The notes below the pieces were generated by a model. It saw nothing but the letters and a program-made list of their open reading frames with translations. It searched no databases and was not told the origin of the DNA. Positions 40,360 to 55,094 of a stretch of DNA of 64,000 nt are shown in pieces. The stretch is from Microbacterium timonense (GTDB lineage Bacteria > Actinomycetota > Actinomycetes > Actinomycetales > Microbacteriaceae). The DNA is taken from the NCBI RefSeq assembly GCF_900292075.1, contig NZ_OLMV01000001.1, positions 310,001 through 374,000 on the forward strand, written 5' to 3'. How positions within the stretch are numbered: the first letter of the stretch is position 1; the number at the start of each line of letters is the position of its first letter. The position numbers and the translations under genes were made by a program.

Positions 40360-40388
40360 TTGCTAAGTACCGGTACCTAGTGTTACTT
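40360..40388 (+). promoter_or_regulatory. Promoter TTGCTA-17-TTACTT of the PadR operon
   Basis: -35 TTGCTA at 40360-40365, 17 bases, -10 TTACTT at 40383-40388. The AT-rich stretch stands out from the surroundings. Confidence 0.5.
40363..40380. promoter_or_regulatory. Likely PadR operator
   Basis: CTAAGTACC/GGTACCTAG, an inverted repeat with 8 of 9 pairs, placed between -35 and -10. A related half TACTGGTA follows at 40391-40398, and AGTGTT/AACACT (40379-40384, 40405-40410) frames the start region. Confidence 0.55.
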
Positions 40389-40434
40389 TCTACTGGTAGT
40401 CAACAACACTGAGTAGTGAAGGGAGGCGCGCCTC

Positions 40435-40797
40435 ATGGGCAAGCAGGAGACCGAGATGCTCAAGGGCACGCTGGAGGGGATCGTGCTCGCGATCCTGTCC
40501 GCTCGGCCGGCATACGGCTACGAGATCACCTCGTGGCTGCGAGACCAGGGCTTCTCCGACATCGCGGAAGGCACCGTCTACGCCCTCTTGGTCAGGGTCG
40601 AGCAGCGTGGCCTCGTCGACGTCGAGAAAGTGCCCTCGGAGAAGGGACCGCCGCGCAAGGTGTACTCCCTCAACGCGCAGGGCAGCGAGCAGCTCGCGGA
40701 GTTCTGGAGGACGTGGAACTTCCTCGCAGACCGGATCGAACAGCTCCGCCACGCGAACAACGACAACACCGTCAGCAGCACGAAGGAAGAGGTTTGA
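40435..40797 (+). CDS. PadR-family transcriptional regulator
   Basis: 120-residue winged-helix repressor: MLKGTLEGIVLAILSARPAYGYEITSWLRDQGFSDIAEGTVYALLVRVEQRGLV is the PadR DNA-binding domain, and the C-terminal helix is for dimerisation. GGGAGG precedes the ATG. It heads an operon with a DUF1048 gene and a two-gene ABC exporter, the common layout in which PadR senses a drug-like compound and releases its own promoter. Confidence 0.93.
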   Translation: MGKQETEMLKGTLEGIVLAILSARPAYGYEITSWLRDQGFSDIAEGTVYALLVRVEQRGLVDVEKVPSEKGPPRKVYSLNAQGSEQLAEFWRTWNFLADRIEQLRHANNDNTVSSTKEEV

Positions 40798-40799
40798 TC

Positions 40800-41168
40800 A
40801 TGGCCGCCAAGTGGTACGAATTCGTCACCGGATCGCTGGAGCAGAAGAAGCAGTACAAGCAGTACAAGGCCCGCGTAGAGGCCCTGCCGGAGCCGTACCG
40901 AGCCGCCGCCAAGGCACTGGATCGGTACCTCATGACCGTCGGGGGGCTCACCGACGGCGAGGCGATGGTGCAGATGCTGAGCGACTCGGCTGATCTGTGG
41001 GAGCGGGCCGCCGCCGACGGCACACCCGTTCGCGACATCGTCGGCGAGGATCCGTCGGCGTTCGCACAGGAGTTCACCGCGGCGTACTCCGGCAAGCAGT
41101 GGATCGACAAGGAACGCGACCGCCTCAACAAGGCGATCGACGAAGCAGAACGGAATCAGGAGCGATGA
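40800..41168 (+). CDS. DUF1048 family protein
   Basis: 122-residue helical cytosolic protein. KWYEFVTGSLEQKKQYKQYKARVEALPEPYRAAAKALDRYLM and DSADLWERAAADGTPVRDIVGEDPSAFAQEF are typical of DUF1048, which is nearly always next to PadR genes and ABC exporters. Function unknown; perhaps a modulator of the repressor. Stop overlaps the ATPase start (ATGA). Confidence 0.88.
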   Translation: MAAKWYEFVTGSLEQKKQYKQYKARVEALPEPYRAAAKALDRYLMTVGGLTDGEAMVQMLSDSADLWERAAADGTPVRDIVGEDPSAFAQEFTAAYSGKQWIDKERDRLNKAIDEAERNQER

Positions 41169-41977
41169 CGACGACCGCCATCCAGGTCAGCGGCCTGGAG
41201 AAGTCTTACAAGGATCTGCGGGTGCTGCGCGGGGTCGACTTCGACGTGGCCCGTGGAAGCATCTTCGCTCTCCTCGGGTCCAACGGGGCCGGCAAGACCA
41301 CCGTCGTGCGGATCCTCTCGACGCTGCTGAAGGCGGATGCCGGGCAGGCCGCGATCGGCGGATTCGATGTGGCCTCTCAATCGCAGAGGGTGCGCGAGAC
41401 GATCAGCCTGACCGGGCAGTTCGCCGCCGTCGACGAGGTGCTGACCGGCCGGGAGAACCTCGTGCTCGTCGCCCAGCTGCGACACCTGCCGAACCCGGGT
41501 GAGATCGCGGACGGGCTCCTCGCCCGGTTCTCGCTGACGGATGCAGGCAGTCGCCGAGCGGGCACCTACTCCGGAGGCATGCGCCGTCGCCTCGACATCG
41601 CGATGAGCCTCATCGGCAACCCGCCGGTGATCTTCCTCGACGAGCCGACGACGGGTCTGGATCCGGCCGCCCGCGTGGAGGTGTGGGAGGCCGTCAAGGA
41701 ACTCGCCCACGGAGGCACGACCGTTCTGCTGACCACCCAGTACCTGGAGGAGGCGGAGCAGCTGGCTGATCGCATCGCGATCCTCCACAAGGGCCGCATC
41801 ATCGTCAACGGCACCCTGGCCGAGCTGAAGCAGCTGCTTCCCGCGGCGAAGGTCGAGTACGTCGAGAAGCAGCCGAGCCTCGAGGACGTGTTCTTCGCCC
41901 TGACCGGCGAGACCGAGACCGCAGAACCAGAAGGCGCCGAGAACGGCGCTCCGCAGACACGAAAGGAAGGGCGATGA
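41165..41977 (+). CDS. ABC transporter ATP-binding protein (DrrA-like exporter)
   Basis: 270-residue ATPase: Walker A GSNGAGKT (38-45), Q-loop in SLTGQFAAVD, signature YSGGM (136-140), Walker B VIFLDE (155-160) and the H-loop region in TTQYLEEAEQ. The C-terminal extension (about 220-270) with VEKQPSLEDVFFALTG is typical of DrrA/daunorubicin-type exporters. It is coupled by 4-base overlaps to the genes on both sides. Confidence 0.93.
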   Translation: MTTTAIQVSGLEKSYKDLRVLRGVDFDVARGSIFALLGSNGAGKTTVVRILSTLLKADAGQAAIGGFDVASQSQRVRETISLTGQFAAVDEVLTGRENLVLVAQLRHLPNPGEIADGLLARFSLTDAGSRRAGTYSGGMRRRLDIAMSLIGNPPVIFLDEPTTGLDPAARVEVWEAVKELAHGGTTVLLTTQYLEEAEQLADRIAILHKGRIIVNGTLAELKQLLPAAKVEYVEKQPSLEDVFFALTGETETAEPEGAENGAPQTRKEGR

Positions 41978-42741
41978 GCGCTCACGTCATCGGCGATACC
42001 GCCGTACTCACCGGCCGGTCGCTGCGCCACATCCTGCGCAGTCCCGACACCATCATCACCACCGCGGTCACGCCGATCGCTCTCATGCTGCTGTTCGTCT
42101 ACGTCTTCGGCGGGGCGATCGACCTCGGCGCCGGTCAGGGGGCGTACATCGACTACATGCTGCCCGGCATCCTGCTCATCACGATCGCCTCCGGCATCGC
42201 GTACACGGCGTACCGGCTGTTCCTGGATCTGCAGGGCGGGATCTTCGAGCGGTTCCAGTCGCTGCCGATCTCGCGGTCGAGCGTGCTGTGGGCGCACGTG
42301 CTGACGTCCGTCGTCTCCATCATGGTGTCGCTGGCGATCGTCGTCGGCGTGGCCCTCCTGATGGGCTTTCGCACCGGCGCGAGCTTCGGCGCGTGGCTCG
42401 GCGTGATCGGGATGCTGCTGCTGTTCACGCTGGCCCTCACCTGGCTCGCCATCATCCCGGGCCTGACGGCGAAGACGGTGGACGGCGCGAGTGCGTTCTC
42501 GTACCCGCTCATCTTCCTGCCCTTCATCAGCTCGGCGTTCGTGCCGACGGAGACCATGCCGGGACCCGTGCAGTGGTTCGCCGAGAACCAGCCCGTCACC
42601 TCGATCGTCGACACCATGCGCGCGCTCTTCGCAGGCGAGCCCGTCGGCTCGGACATCTGGGTGGCGATGGCCTGGCTGGTCGGCATCCTCGTCGTCGCGT
42701 ACGTCGCGTCGATGGCGATCTACCGTAAGAAGATCAGCTGA
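41974..42741 (+). CDS. ABC-2 type exporter permease (DrrB-like)
   Basis: 255-residue membrane protein with six helices. TGRSLRHILRSPDTIITTAVTPIALMLLFVYVFGGAI at the N-terminus, LPGILLITIASGIAYTAYRLFLDLQGGIFERFQSLPISRSSVLWAHVL and the FLPFISSAFVPTETMPG segment are the DrrB pattern. With the ATPase it forms a drug or lipid exporter controlled by PadR. The substrate is unknown. Confidence 0.92.
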   Translation: MSAHVIGDTAVLTGRSLRHILRSPDTIITTAVTPIALMLLFVYVFGGAIDLGAGQGAYIDYMLPGILLITIASGIAYTAYRLFLDLQGGIFERFQSLPISRSSVLWAHVLTSVVSIMVSLAIVVGVALLMGFRTGASFGAWLGVIGMLLLFTLALTWLAIIPGLTAKTVDGASAFSYPLIFLPFISSAFVPTETMPGPVQWFAENQPVTSIVDTMRALFAGEPVGSDIWVAMAWLVGILVVAYVASMAIYRKKIS

Positions 42742-42758
42742 CGCCGACCGGAAATGCA

Positions 42759-42796
42759 GAAGGGTGGATGCCTCTCCTCCGAGGCATCCACCCTTC
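42759..42796. terminator. Bidirectional terminator between the ABC operon and the SHOCT gene
   Basis: GAAGGGTGGATGCCTC (42759-42774), loop TCCTCC, GAGGCATCCACCCTTC (42781-42796), a perfect 16-base-pair stem. It shares the core GGATGCCTC/GAGGCATCC with two other terminators in the window. Confidence 0.85.
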
Positions 42797-42810
42797 CGCG
42801 TGCACGCGGA

Positions 42811-43200
42811 TCAGGCGCCGAAGTACTGGTGGCCCAGGGCCTTGCTCTTGAGCGCGTCGAACTCTCCCTGCGTGATCGTGCCGGCATCCAGCAGCGCCTT
42901 CGCCTTGGCGATGTCCTCGGCGGGGCTGGCGGAAGCGGCGGGGTGGTAGTCGTCGCTCTCGGGCACGACTCCCCCGCGCGCCGCCTGGGCCCGAACGGCC
43001 ATGCCCTTGCCGCGGGCGATGATGTAGACCAGGGCCGTCAGGAACGGCACGAAGACCAGGGCGATGATCCACAGCGCCTTGAACCAGCCGTTCAGCGCGT
43101 GATCGCGGAACAGATCCGTGATGATCACGATCACGACGTACAGGTAGGCGATGAAGTAGAAGCTCCACAGCAGGAACCACCAGAAGTCACCGAAGAACAT
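42811..43200 (-). CDS. SHOCT-domain membrane protein
   Basis: 129 residues: two transmembrane helices in an MFFGDFWWFLLWSFYFIAYLYVVIVIITDLF and ALWIIALVFVPFLTALVYIIARGKGMA layout (cardiolipin-synthase-N-terminal-like), then a flexible linker and a C-terminal SHOCT motif (DIAKAKALLDAGTITQGEFDALKSKAL). GAAAGGTG lies before the ATG. Function unknown; SHOCT domains are thought to mediate oligomerisation. Confidence 0.88.
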   Translation of the reverse strand: MFFGDFWWFLLWSFYFIAYLYVVIVIITDLFRDHALNGWFKALWIIALVFVPFLTALVYIIARGKGMAVRAQAARGGVVPESDDYHPAASASPAEDIAKAKALLDAGTITQGEFDALKSKALGHQYFGA

Positions 43201-43225
43201 CGGCGTCACCTTTCTCGAAAGCCGG

Positions 43226-43257
43226 ACGGCTGCGACCACAGTAGTGGTCGCAGCCGT
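43226..43257 (-). terminator. Terminator downstream of pyk
   Basis: ACGGCTGCGACCAC (43226-43239), loop AGTA, GTGGTCGCAGCCGT (43244-43257), 14 perfect base pairs, in the gap between pyk and the SHOCT gene. Confidence 0.75.
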
Positions 43258-43273
43258 CGCAGCGGGAGAGGTG

Positions 43274-44722
43274 TCAGTCCCGTGTCTGGTAGATGGGCGC
43301 TTTGCCGTGGACCGCGTCGCCCACCTTGTGGATGCGGATGTCGTTGGTCGAGCCGATGATCCCGGGAGGCGAACCCGAGATCACGACCACCTTGTCGCCG
43401 ACCTTCGCCAGGTCGTTCGACAGCAGGTAGTCGTCGACCTGGATGAACATCAGATCGGTGTGCGCGACGTGCTCCACGAGGGTCGACTGCACGCCCCAGG
43501 TGAGCGCCATGCGGCGACGGATGGCCGGTTCGGGGGTGAAGCCGATCATCGGGATGCGCGGACGCAGCCGCGACATGCGGCGCGCGGTGTCGCCGGACTC
43601 GGTGAAGATGCAGAGGATCTTGGCGTCCACGAACTCGGCCACCTCGTTGGCGGCCAGCGTGATCGCACCCCCCTGCGTGCGCGGCTTCGTCGTCAGCGGC
43701 TGGATGCGCTCCAGGCCGTGCTCCTCGGTGGAGCCGATGATGCGCGCCATCGTCTCGACCGTGACGACCGGGTACTCGCCGACGCTCGTCTCACCCGACA
43801 GCATCACCGCGTCGGCGCCGTCGAGGACGGCGTTTGCGACGTCGGATGCCTCGGCGCGCGTGGGCACCGGTGAGTGCGTCATCGACTCGAGCATCTGCGT
43901 CGCGACGATCACGGGCTTGGCCATGCGGCGGCACAGTTCGACGGCGCGCTTCTGCACGATCGGGACCGCCTCCAGGGGCAGCTCGACGGCGAGATCTCCG
44001 CGGGCGACCATGATGCCGTCGAAGGCGTCGATGATCTCCTCGAGGTTGTCGACGGCCTGCGGCTTCTCGATCTTGGCGATGACCGGAACGTGGCGTCCTT
44101 CTTCGGCCATGATCGCGTGGACGCGCTGCACATCCTTGGCGTCGCGGACGAACGACAGCGCGATGAGGTCGGCACCCGCGCGCAGACCCCAGCGTAGATC
44201 GGCCTCGTCCTTCTCGGACAGTGCGGGGACGTTGACGGCCACGCCGGGGAGGTTGATGCCCTTGTTGTTCGAGACGGCGCCGCCGACAACCACCTCGGTG
44301 GTCACGATCGTGCCATCGGTCTCGAGGACCTTCACGCGCACCTTGCCGTCGTCGATCAGGAGGAAGTCGCCGGGCTTGACGTCCTGCGGAAGACCCTTGA
44401 AGGTCGTGCCCACGATCTCCTTGGTGCCGAGGATGTCCTCGGTGGTGATCTTGAAGATGTCGCCGGCAGCGAGCTCGTGGGGGCCGTTCTCGAACTTGCC
44501 GAGGCGGATCTTCGGACCCTGCAGGTCGACGAGGATCGCGACCGCACGCCGGGCGTCTTCGGCCGCCTTGCGCACGTTGGCGAAGTTGTTGTCGTGGACC
44601 GAGTAGTCCCCGTGGCTCAGGTTGAAGCGGGCGACGTCCACACCGGCATCGATGATCGCGCGGACCATCTCATACGTCGATGTGGCCGGACCCAGGGTGG
44701 CGACGATCTTCGCGCGTCTCAT
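43274..44722 (-). CDS. pyk: Pyruvate kinase
   Basis: 482-residue glycolytic enzyme converting phosphoenolpyruvate and ADP to pyruvate and ATP. MRRAKIVATLGPATS, FNLSHGDYSVH, VDLQGPKIRLG, AKIEKPQAVDNLEEIIDAFDGIMVARGDLAVE (active-site Lys, Glu and Asp) and TQMLESMTHSPVPTRAEASDVANAV are all present. The C-terminal allosteric domain is complete. ATG at 44722 with GGAGAAA upstream; frame open further but not family-like. Last in the gltB-gltD-pyk series. Confidence 0.96.
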   Translation of the reverse strand: MRRAKIVATLGPATSTYEMVRAIIDAGVDVARFNLSHGDYSVHDNNFANVRKAAEDARRAVAILVDLQGPKIRLGKFENGPHELAAGDIFKITTEDILGTKEIVGTTFKGLPQDVKPGDFLLIDDGKVRVKVLETDGTIVTTEVVVGGAVSNNKGINLPGVAVNVPALSEKDEADLRWGLRAGADLIALSFVRDAKDVQRVHAIMAEEGRHVPVIAKIEKPQAVDNLEEIIDAFDGIMVARGDLAVELPLEAVPIVQKRAVELCRRMAKPVIVATQMLESMTHSPVPTRAEASDVANAVLDGADAVMLSGETSVGEYPVVTVETMARIIGSTEEHGLERIQPLTTKPRTQGGAITLAANEVAEFVDAKILCIFTESGDTARRMSRLRPRIPMIGFTPEPAIRRRMALTWGVQSTLVEHVAHTDLMFIQVDDYLLSNDLAKVGDKVVVISGSPPGIIGSTNDIRIHKVGDAVHGKAPIYQTRD

Positions 44723-44771
44723 CCGTTGGTTTTCTCCGGGTTGGGGTGAATTGGCGAGTGCCTCGGCCAGC

Positions 44772-46230
44772 CTACGCGGGCTGCAGGCCGATGGCGACAT
44801 CGGTGGGGCGGACCGGGGCGGGCAGCTCCGTCTCGCCCATGAGGTAGCGGTCGACGCTGGCGGCGACGGCGCGTCCCTCGGCGATCGCCCACACGATGAG
44901 CGACTGTCCGCGACCGGCGTCGCCGGCGACGAACACACCGGGAGCGGTCGTCTGGTAGTCGCCCTCGCGGCGGACGTTCCCGCGCTCGGTGAAGCGCGTG
45001 CCGAGCTGGTCCTCGAGCAGCGCCTGCTCGGGGCCGGTGAAGCCCATGGCGATCAGCACGAGGTCGGCCGGGATCTCACGCTCGGTGCCGCTCTTGGGCA
45101 CGCGACGACCGTCGACGAACTCCGTCTCGGCCACACGCAGCGCGCGGACTTCGCCCGCCTCGTTGCCGAGGAACTCGACGGTGGAGGCGAGGTAGGACCG
45201 CTCGCCGCCCTCCTCGTGCGCCGACTGCACCTCGAACAGCGTCGGGTCCATCGGCCACGGCTGGTGCTCGGGACGCTCACCCGGAGGGCGCCGGCCGATC
45301 GCGAGGTTGGTCACGCTGAGCGCACCGTGGCGGTGGGCGGTCCCGATGCAGTCCGCACCGGTGTCACCGCCGCCGATGACGACCACGTGCTTGCCCTCCG
45401 CGGTGATCTGGTTCGGCACCGCATCGCCGGCCACCGCCTTGTTCGACTCGACGAGGTACTCCATCGCGAAGTGCACGCCGGCGAGGTCACGCCCGGGGAT
45501 CGGCAGGTCGCGCGGCACGGTGGAGCCGGTCGCGATGACCACGGCGTCGTAGCGGGCGCGCAGGTCGGCCCACGAGATGTCCTTGCCGATCTCGACGCCG
45601 GCGCGGAAGCGGGTGCCCTCGTCCTGCATCTGGCGAAGCCGCGCCTCGAGGTGCTTCTTCTCCATCTTGAAGTCCGGGATGCCGTAGCGCAGCAGCCCGC
45701 CGATGCGGTCGTCCCGCTCGAACACCGCGACGGTGTGGCCGGCGCGGGTCAGCTGCTGGGCGGCGGCCAGTCCCGCGGGCCCGGAGCCCACGACGGCGAC
45801 CGTCTTGCCGGTCAGGCGCCCCGGCGGCTCCGGCTCGATCCACCCGTTCGCGAACGCCTCGTCGGCGATCGAGACCTCGACCTGCTTGATCGTGACGGCG
45901 GGCTGGTTGATGCCCAGCACGCACGCGCTCTCGCACGGAGCGGGGCACAGCCTGCCCGTGAACTCCGGGAAGTTGTTCGTTGCGTGCAAGCGCTCGCTGG
46001 CCGCGCGCCCCTCGCCGCGCCAGGTCAGGTCGTTCCACTCCGGAATGAGGTTCCCGAGCGGGCAGCCCTTGTGGCAGAAGGGGATGCCGCAGTCCATGCA
46101 GCGCCCCGCCTGCCGGCGAAGCACGGCCGAGTCGCCCGGCTCATAGACCTCTTTCCAGTCCATGATGCGCACCGGCACGGGCCGCCGCGGCGGCAGCTCG
46201 CGCTCGGTGACCTTGAGAAAGCCCTTCGGG

Positions 46231-46238
<8 letters not shown>
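44772..46238 (-). CDS. gltD: Glutamate synthase small subunit
   Basis: 488-residue NADPH-dependent flavoprotein that feeds electrons to GltB. The N-terminal domain has the Fe-S cysteines in [22 protein letters not shown] and [21 protein letters not shown], then the FAD site [15 protein letters not shown] and the NADPH site [14 protein letters not shown], then [17 protein letters not shown] start overlaps the gltB stop by 8 bases, so the subunits are translated together. Confidence 0.96.
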
Positions 46239-50838
<4,600 letters not shown>

Positions 50839-50912
50839 ACCTACCGTCCTCACGTTGATAGTCAAGATGGGACGACGTCGGCCCTGGGCGCGCTCTTCGG
50901 GAGTGAGCAGCG

Positions 50913-51884
50913 TTACTTGGTGGCAGGGGTGCTTGTGGCGCTGACCTCTTCGACCTCGGACGCCGGGGGTTCGCTGACGTCGACGAAGTCGTCGGTGTCC
51001 TGCGATTGTACAGCCTGTCCGGCCTTCCACTCGCGGCCGGGCACATACGGCGACGGCTCGAAGCCGGGGTGGCGGCGCTTCTGCACGAAGAAGATGAACA
51101 GACCCAGCAGCACCCCGAGGATGGCCGCCCACACGTTGGTGCGGATGCCGAGGAAGATGTCGCTGGGATCGATGCGGATCGACTCCCACACGATGCGCCC
51201 CGCGCTGTACCACATCAGGTAGACCGCGAACAGGCGCCCCCACTGCAGGCGGAAGCGGCGACCTGCCCACACGATCACGATGACGCCGAGAGCGTTCCAG
51301 ATCACCTCGTACAGGAACGTCGGGTGGAAGAGGGTGCCCTCCGGCAGGCCGATCGGCCAGGCGGGGTTGGGGTAGTCGATCTCCAGTCCCCACGGCACGT
51401 CCGTGGGCAGGCCGAACAGCTCCTGGTTGAACCAGTTGCCGAAGCGGCCGATCGCCTGGGCGAGCAGCAGGCCGGGGGCGAGGGCGTCCGCGAACGTCCA
51501 GAACCGGATGCCGGTCCAGCGGCATCCCAGCCACGCGCCGACGGCGCCGCCGATGAGGGCGCCGTAGATCGCGATGCCGCCCTCCCAGATGAACAGCGCC
51601 GACCAGGGGTTGGCGCCCTCGCCGAAGTAGAAGCTCCAGTGCGTGAGGACGTGGTAGATGCGCGCGCAGATGATCGCCAGGGGCACGGCCAGCAGCGCGA
51701 TGTCGATCACGACCCACGGCTCGGCGCCGCGCTTGGTCAGGCGGGCGTTGGTCCACAGCACCGCGACGATGATGCCGGTGATGATGCAGAGCGCGTAGAT
51801 GTGGATCCGCAGGGGCCCGATGTCGAAGTAGCTGATCGACGGGCTCGGGATGCTGGCGACGACGCTCGCGGCGGCGTTGATCAT
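50913..51884 (-). CDS. lgt: Prolipoprotein diacylglyceryl transferase
   Basis: 323-residue membrane enzyme that attaches diacylglycerol to the lipobox Cys, the first step before Lnt. [26 protein letters not shown] is the Lgt signature, including the essential Arg and Asn, with seven helices. A polar C-terminal tail (residues about 275-323) is specific to actinobacterial members. It lies after trpA and before gltB, as in many actinobacteria. Confidence 0.95.
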   Translation of the reverse strand: MINAAASVVASIPSPSISYFDIGPLRIHIYALCIITGIIVAVLWTNARLTKRGAEPWVVIDIALLAVPLAIICARIYHVLTHWSFYFGEGANPWSALFIWEGGIAIYGALIGGAVGAWLGCRWTGIRFWTFADALAPGLLLAQAIGRFGNWFNQELFGLPTDVPWGLEIDYPNPAWPIGLPEGTLFHPTFLYEVIWNALGVIVIVWAGRRFRLQWGRLFAVYLMWYSAGRIVWESIRIDPSDIFLGIRTNVWAAILGVLLGLFIFFVQKRRHPGFEPSPYVPGREWKAGQAVQSQDTDDFVDVSEPPASEVEEVSATSTPATK

Positions 51885-51947
51885 GGAGAACCGTGTCCTT
51901 GGTGGATCCGTGCTGAGGGGTCGGCGGCGCCCGCCGACCTGAAGAGT

Positions 51948-52742
51948 CTAGTTGGCTCGGCGCGCGGTGCCTGCGGCGAGGCTGCGTGCGGTGGTGGCGA
52001 GGCCCTCGAGTCCGCCGTCGCGGAGCGCGCGCACGAGCGCGGTGCCGACGATGGCGCCGTCGGCGTAATCGAGCACTCCGGCGACCTGCTCGGCGTTGGA
52101 GATGCCGATGCCCACGCACGCGTGCTGGGCCCCGTGCTCGCGCAGCCGCGCGACGAGCGTGCGGGCCGCGGCATCCAGCTGCGCCCGCTCGCCGGTGATT
52201 CCCATGGTCGACACGGTGTACACGAAGCCCGTCGAGCTGCCCACGATGAGGTTCAGCCGCTCATCGGTGGACGTCGGTGCCGCGAGGAAGACGCGATCCA
52301 GCCCCGTGCGCTCGCTCGCGCCGATCCACTCGGGTGCCGCTTCGGGCGTGATGTCTGGTGTGATGAGCCCCGCTCCCCCGGCGGCGAGCAGGTCGTCTGC
52401 GTACCGGTCGATCCCGTACTGCATCACCGGGTTCCAGTACGTCATGACGAGCACCGGGACGTCGACGCGGCGCGTGATCTCGCGCACCGCCGTGAAGGTG
52501 TCGCGCATCCGGAACCCGCGCGCCAGCGCTTCCTGCGTCGCCTCCTGGATGACCGTGCCGTCCATCACGGGGTCGGAGTACGGCGGACCCAGCTCGAGGA
52601 TGTCGGCGCCGTTCTCGGCGAGGGTGACGGCCGCGTCGATGCTGGTGGGCAGGTCGGGGTATCCGAGCGGCAGATAGCCGACGAACGCGCCCCGGCCGGC
52701 GGCGTGGGCGGCCTCGATCGCCGCGGCGACGCGCGAGGTCAC
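51948..52742 (-). CDS. trpA: Tryptophan synthase alpha subunit
   Basis: 264-residue TIM-barrel enzyme that releases indole from indole-3-glycerol phosphate for TrpB. The catalytic Glu is in [15 protein letters not shown] (with the second acid, Asp), and [15 protein letters not shown] and the phosphate loop [14 protein letters not shown] are present. It starts with GTG overlapping the trpB stop by 4 bases. End of the trpCBA group. Confidence 0.95.
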   Translation of the reverse strand: MTSRVAAAIEAAHAAGRGAFVGYLPLGYPDLPTSIDAAVTLAENGADILELGPPYSDPVMDGTVIQEATQEALARGFRMRDTFTAVREITRRVDVPVLVMTYWNPVMQYGIDRYADDLLAAGGAGLITPDITPEAAPEWIGASERTGLDRVFLAAPTSTDERLNLIVGSSTGFVYTVSTMGITGERAQLDAAARTLVARLREHGAQHACVGIGISNAEQVAGVLDYADGAIVGTALVRALRDGGLEGLATTARSLAAGTARRAN

Positions 52743-54004
52743 AGCTTCTCCCCCTCGCCTTTGGCGGCGTCGTCGTGCGGCGCGGTGGCCGCGGCCGCGG
52801 CATCCGTCCCGTCGTCGTAGAGCTGGAAGTAGCGCGCGGCGGTGTCCATGTCCTTATCGCCCCTGCCGGACAGGCATACGGCGAGGATCGCGTCGGGTCC
52901 GAGTTCGCGCCCGATCCGCAGCGCGCCGGCCAGCGCATGGGCGGACTCGATCGCGGGGATGATCCCCTCGGTCTCCGAGAGCAGGCGCAGCGCCTGCATC
53001 GCCTCGTCGTCGGTGGCCGGGATGTACTCGGCGCGGCCGATCGACGCCAGCCACGCGTGCTCCGGACCGACTCCGGGATAGTCCAGGCCGGCAGAGATGG
53101 AGTGCGACTCGACGGTCTGGCCGTCCTCGTCCTGCAGGACGTAGGTCTTGGCGCCGTGCAGCACGCCCGGGCGGCCGCGCTCGATGGAGGCGGCGTGCCG
53201 AGGCGTGTCGACGCCGTCGCCGGCGGCTTCGACACCGTAGAGCTTGACGCCCTCGTCGTCGAGGAACGCGTCGAACATGCCGATCGCGTTGGAGCCCCCG
53301 CCCACGCACGCGAGGACGGCGTCGGGGAGCCGGCCGGCTTCGTCGAGCAGCTGGGCGCGGGCCTCCTCCGAGATGACCTTCTGGAAGTCGCGCACCATCG
53401 CGGGGAACGGATGCGGGCCGGCGGCCGTGCCGAAGATGTAGTTCGTCGACTCGACGCTGGCCACCCAATCGCGGTAGGCGTCGTTGATGGCGTCTTTGAG
53501 CGTGCGCGAGCCCGTCTTGACGGGCACCACCTCCGCGCCCAGCAGACGCATGCGTGCGACGTTGAGCGCCTGGCGCTCGGTGTCGACCTCGCCCATGTAG
53601 ATGGTGCAGTCGAAGCCGAACAGTGCGGCCGCGGTGGCGGTCGCGACGCCGTGCTGGCCGGCCCCGGTCTCGGCGATCACGCGGGTCTTGCCCAGTCGCT
53701 TGGTCAGCAGCGCCTGGCCCAGAACGTTGTTGATCTTGTGCGAGCCGGTGTGGTTGAGGTCCTCACGCTTGAGGAACACGCGGGCGCCACCGGCGTGCTC
53801 GGCGAAGCGGGCGACCTCGGTGATGGGCGACGGCCGGCCGGCGTAGGAGTGCAGCAGACGCACGAACTCCGCCTGGAAGGCAGGGTCGGCCTTGGCCGCC
53901 TCATACTCGGCGGTCAGCTCGTCGATCGCGGCGATGAGCGACTCGGGCATGTAGCGCCCGCCGAACTCGCCGTACAGCGGGCCGGGGGCTTCGCGAAGAC
54001 TCAT
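52739..54004 (-). CDS. trpB: Tryptophan synthase beta subunit
   Basis: 421-residue PLP enzyme condensing indole and serine. The PLP-lysine is in [16 protein letters not shown] (Lys about 98), phosphate binding is in [10 protein letters not shown], and [20 protein letters not shown] is the substrate loop. A charged tail of about 25 residues rich in Ala and Asp follows the core. Coupled to trpC and trpA by 4-base overlaps. Confidence 0.96.
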   Translation of the reverse strand: MSLREAPGPLYGEFGGRYMPESLIAAIDELTAEYEAAKADPAFQAEFVRLLHSYAGRPSPITEVARFAEHAGGARVFLKREDLNHTGSHKINNVLGQALLTKRLGKTRVIAETGAGQHGVATATAAALFGFDCTIYMGEVDTERQALNVARMRLLGAEVVPVKTGSRTLKDAINDAYRDWVASVESTNYIFGTAAGPHPFPAMVRDFQKVISEEARAQLLDEAGRLPDAVLACVGGGSNAIGMFDAFLDDEGVKLYGVEAAGDGVDTPRHAASIERGRPGVLHGAKTYVLQDEDGQTVESHSISAGLDYPGVGPEHAWLASIGRAEYIPATDDEAMQALRLLSETEGIIPAIESAHALAGALRIGRELGPDAILAVCLSGRGDKDMDTAARYFQLYDDGTDAAAAATAPHDDAAKGEGEKL

Positions 54005-54810
54005 GCGGTCTCCCTCCGTTCACCCGTGCCGTGCCCTGCGCCCGCCTCCAGGAAGGCACGCAGGGTCGAGACGGGATCGTTCGTGACGAGAGCCTCGCCG
54101 ATGAGCACGACGTCGGCGCCGGCGGCGCGGTAGTGCGCGACGTCGGCGGGGGCGAGCACCGCGGACTCGGCGATCTTCACCGTTCCGGCGGGGATGCGGT
54201 CCGCCAGTCGTCCGAAGAGGTCGCGGTCGAGCTCGAACGTCGAGAGGTCGCGCGCGTTGACGCCGATGAGCTGCGCGCCGAGGTCGACGGCACGATCCAC
54301 CTCGTCGGCGGAGTGCGTCTCGACCAGCGCGGTCATCCCGAGATCCCGGGTGAGGGCGTACAGCCGTGCGAGCGTGTCGGGCTCCAGCGCAGCCACGATG
54401 AGCAGAAGGAGATCCGCGCCCGAGGCGCGTGCCTCGAGCACCTGGTACTCGGTGGCGATGAAGTCCTTGCGCAGTACGGGGAGCGATACGGCGGCCTTGA
54501 CGGCTTCGAGGTCCGCGAGGCTGCCCTTGAAGCGACGCCCCTCGGTGAGCACCGAGATGGCTGACGCGCCGCCCTCTTCGTACCGGCGGGCCTGAAGCGC
54601 GGGGTCGGGGATCGCGGCGAGGTCACCGCGCGACGGGCTGGCGCGCTTGACCTCGGCGATGATCTTCACGCGGTCGGCGGGCGCGAGTGCTGCCAGGGCG
54701 TCGATCGCGGGACGCTGCGCCTGCGCGGCGGCCTCGACGGCAGCAAGGGGCCGCGCCGCTGCGCGCGCCTGGGCATCCTCCACCGCGCCGGCCGTCAGGT
54801 CGGCGAGCAT
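54001..54810 (-). CDS. trpC: Indole-3-glycerol phosphate synthase
   Basis: 269-residue TIM barrel closing the indole ring of Cd[15 protein letters not shown] (catalytic Glu and Lys), [40 protein letters not shown] and [12 protein letters not shown] are all present. No PRA isomerase (TrpF) domain is fused. The ATG at 54810 lies 2 bases after the HGxxPAAW gene. Confidence 0.95.
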   Translation of the reverse strand: MLADLTAGAVEDAQARAAARPLAAVEAAAQAQRPAIDALAALAPADRVKIIAEVKRASPSRGDLAAIPDPALQARRYEEGGASAISVLTEGRRFKGSLADLEAVKAAVSLPVLRKDFIATEYQVLEARASGADLLLLIVAALEPDTLARLYALTRDLGMTALVETHSADEVDRAVDLGAQLIGVNARDLSTFELDRDLFGRLADRIPAGTVKIAESAVLAPADVAHYRAAGADVVLIGEALVTNDPVSTLRAFLEAGAGHGTGERRETA

Positions 54811-54812
54811 GT

Positions 54813-55043
54813 TCAGTGCTCTTTCGCGACGTACTTCGAGCCGTTCACGCCGTACCCGGCCTTGGCCATGGCCCAGCCGACGATCAGGCCCACGACGAGC
54901 AGCGCCGCCGACGCCCACACCAGGGCGGGGATGTCGAGGAAGAAGAAGAGGGTGCCGAGCGACACCGCGACGAGCATGATCACGACGGCCGTCCAGGCGG
55001 CGGGCGAGTGTCCGTGGCCGGGGTCGCCGATGTTGTTGCTCAT
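54813..55043 (-). CDS. HGxxPAAW family membrane protein
   Basis: 76 residues: HGHSPAAW near the N-terminus names the family, then two transmembrane helices ([38 protein letters not shown]). It is found in actinobacterial trp operons next to the Trp-associated membrane protein. Function unknown. GAGGAG precedes the ATG. Confidence 0.9.
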   Translation of the reverse strand: MSNNIGDPGHGHSPAAWTAVVIMLVAVSLGTLFFFLDIPALVWASAALLVVGLIVGWAMAKAGYGVNGSKYVAKEH

Positions 55044-55094
55044 GGATATCTCCTCGTGAAGCCTGGGAAGCGCGGGATGCCGCCAGTCTAGCGG

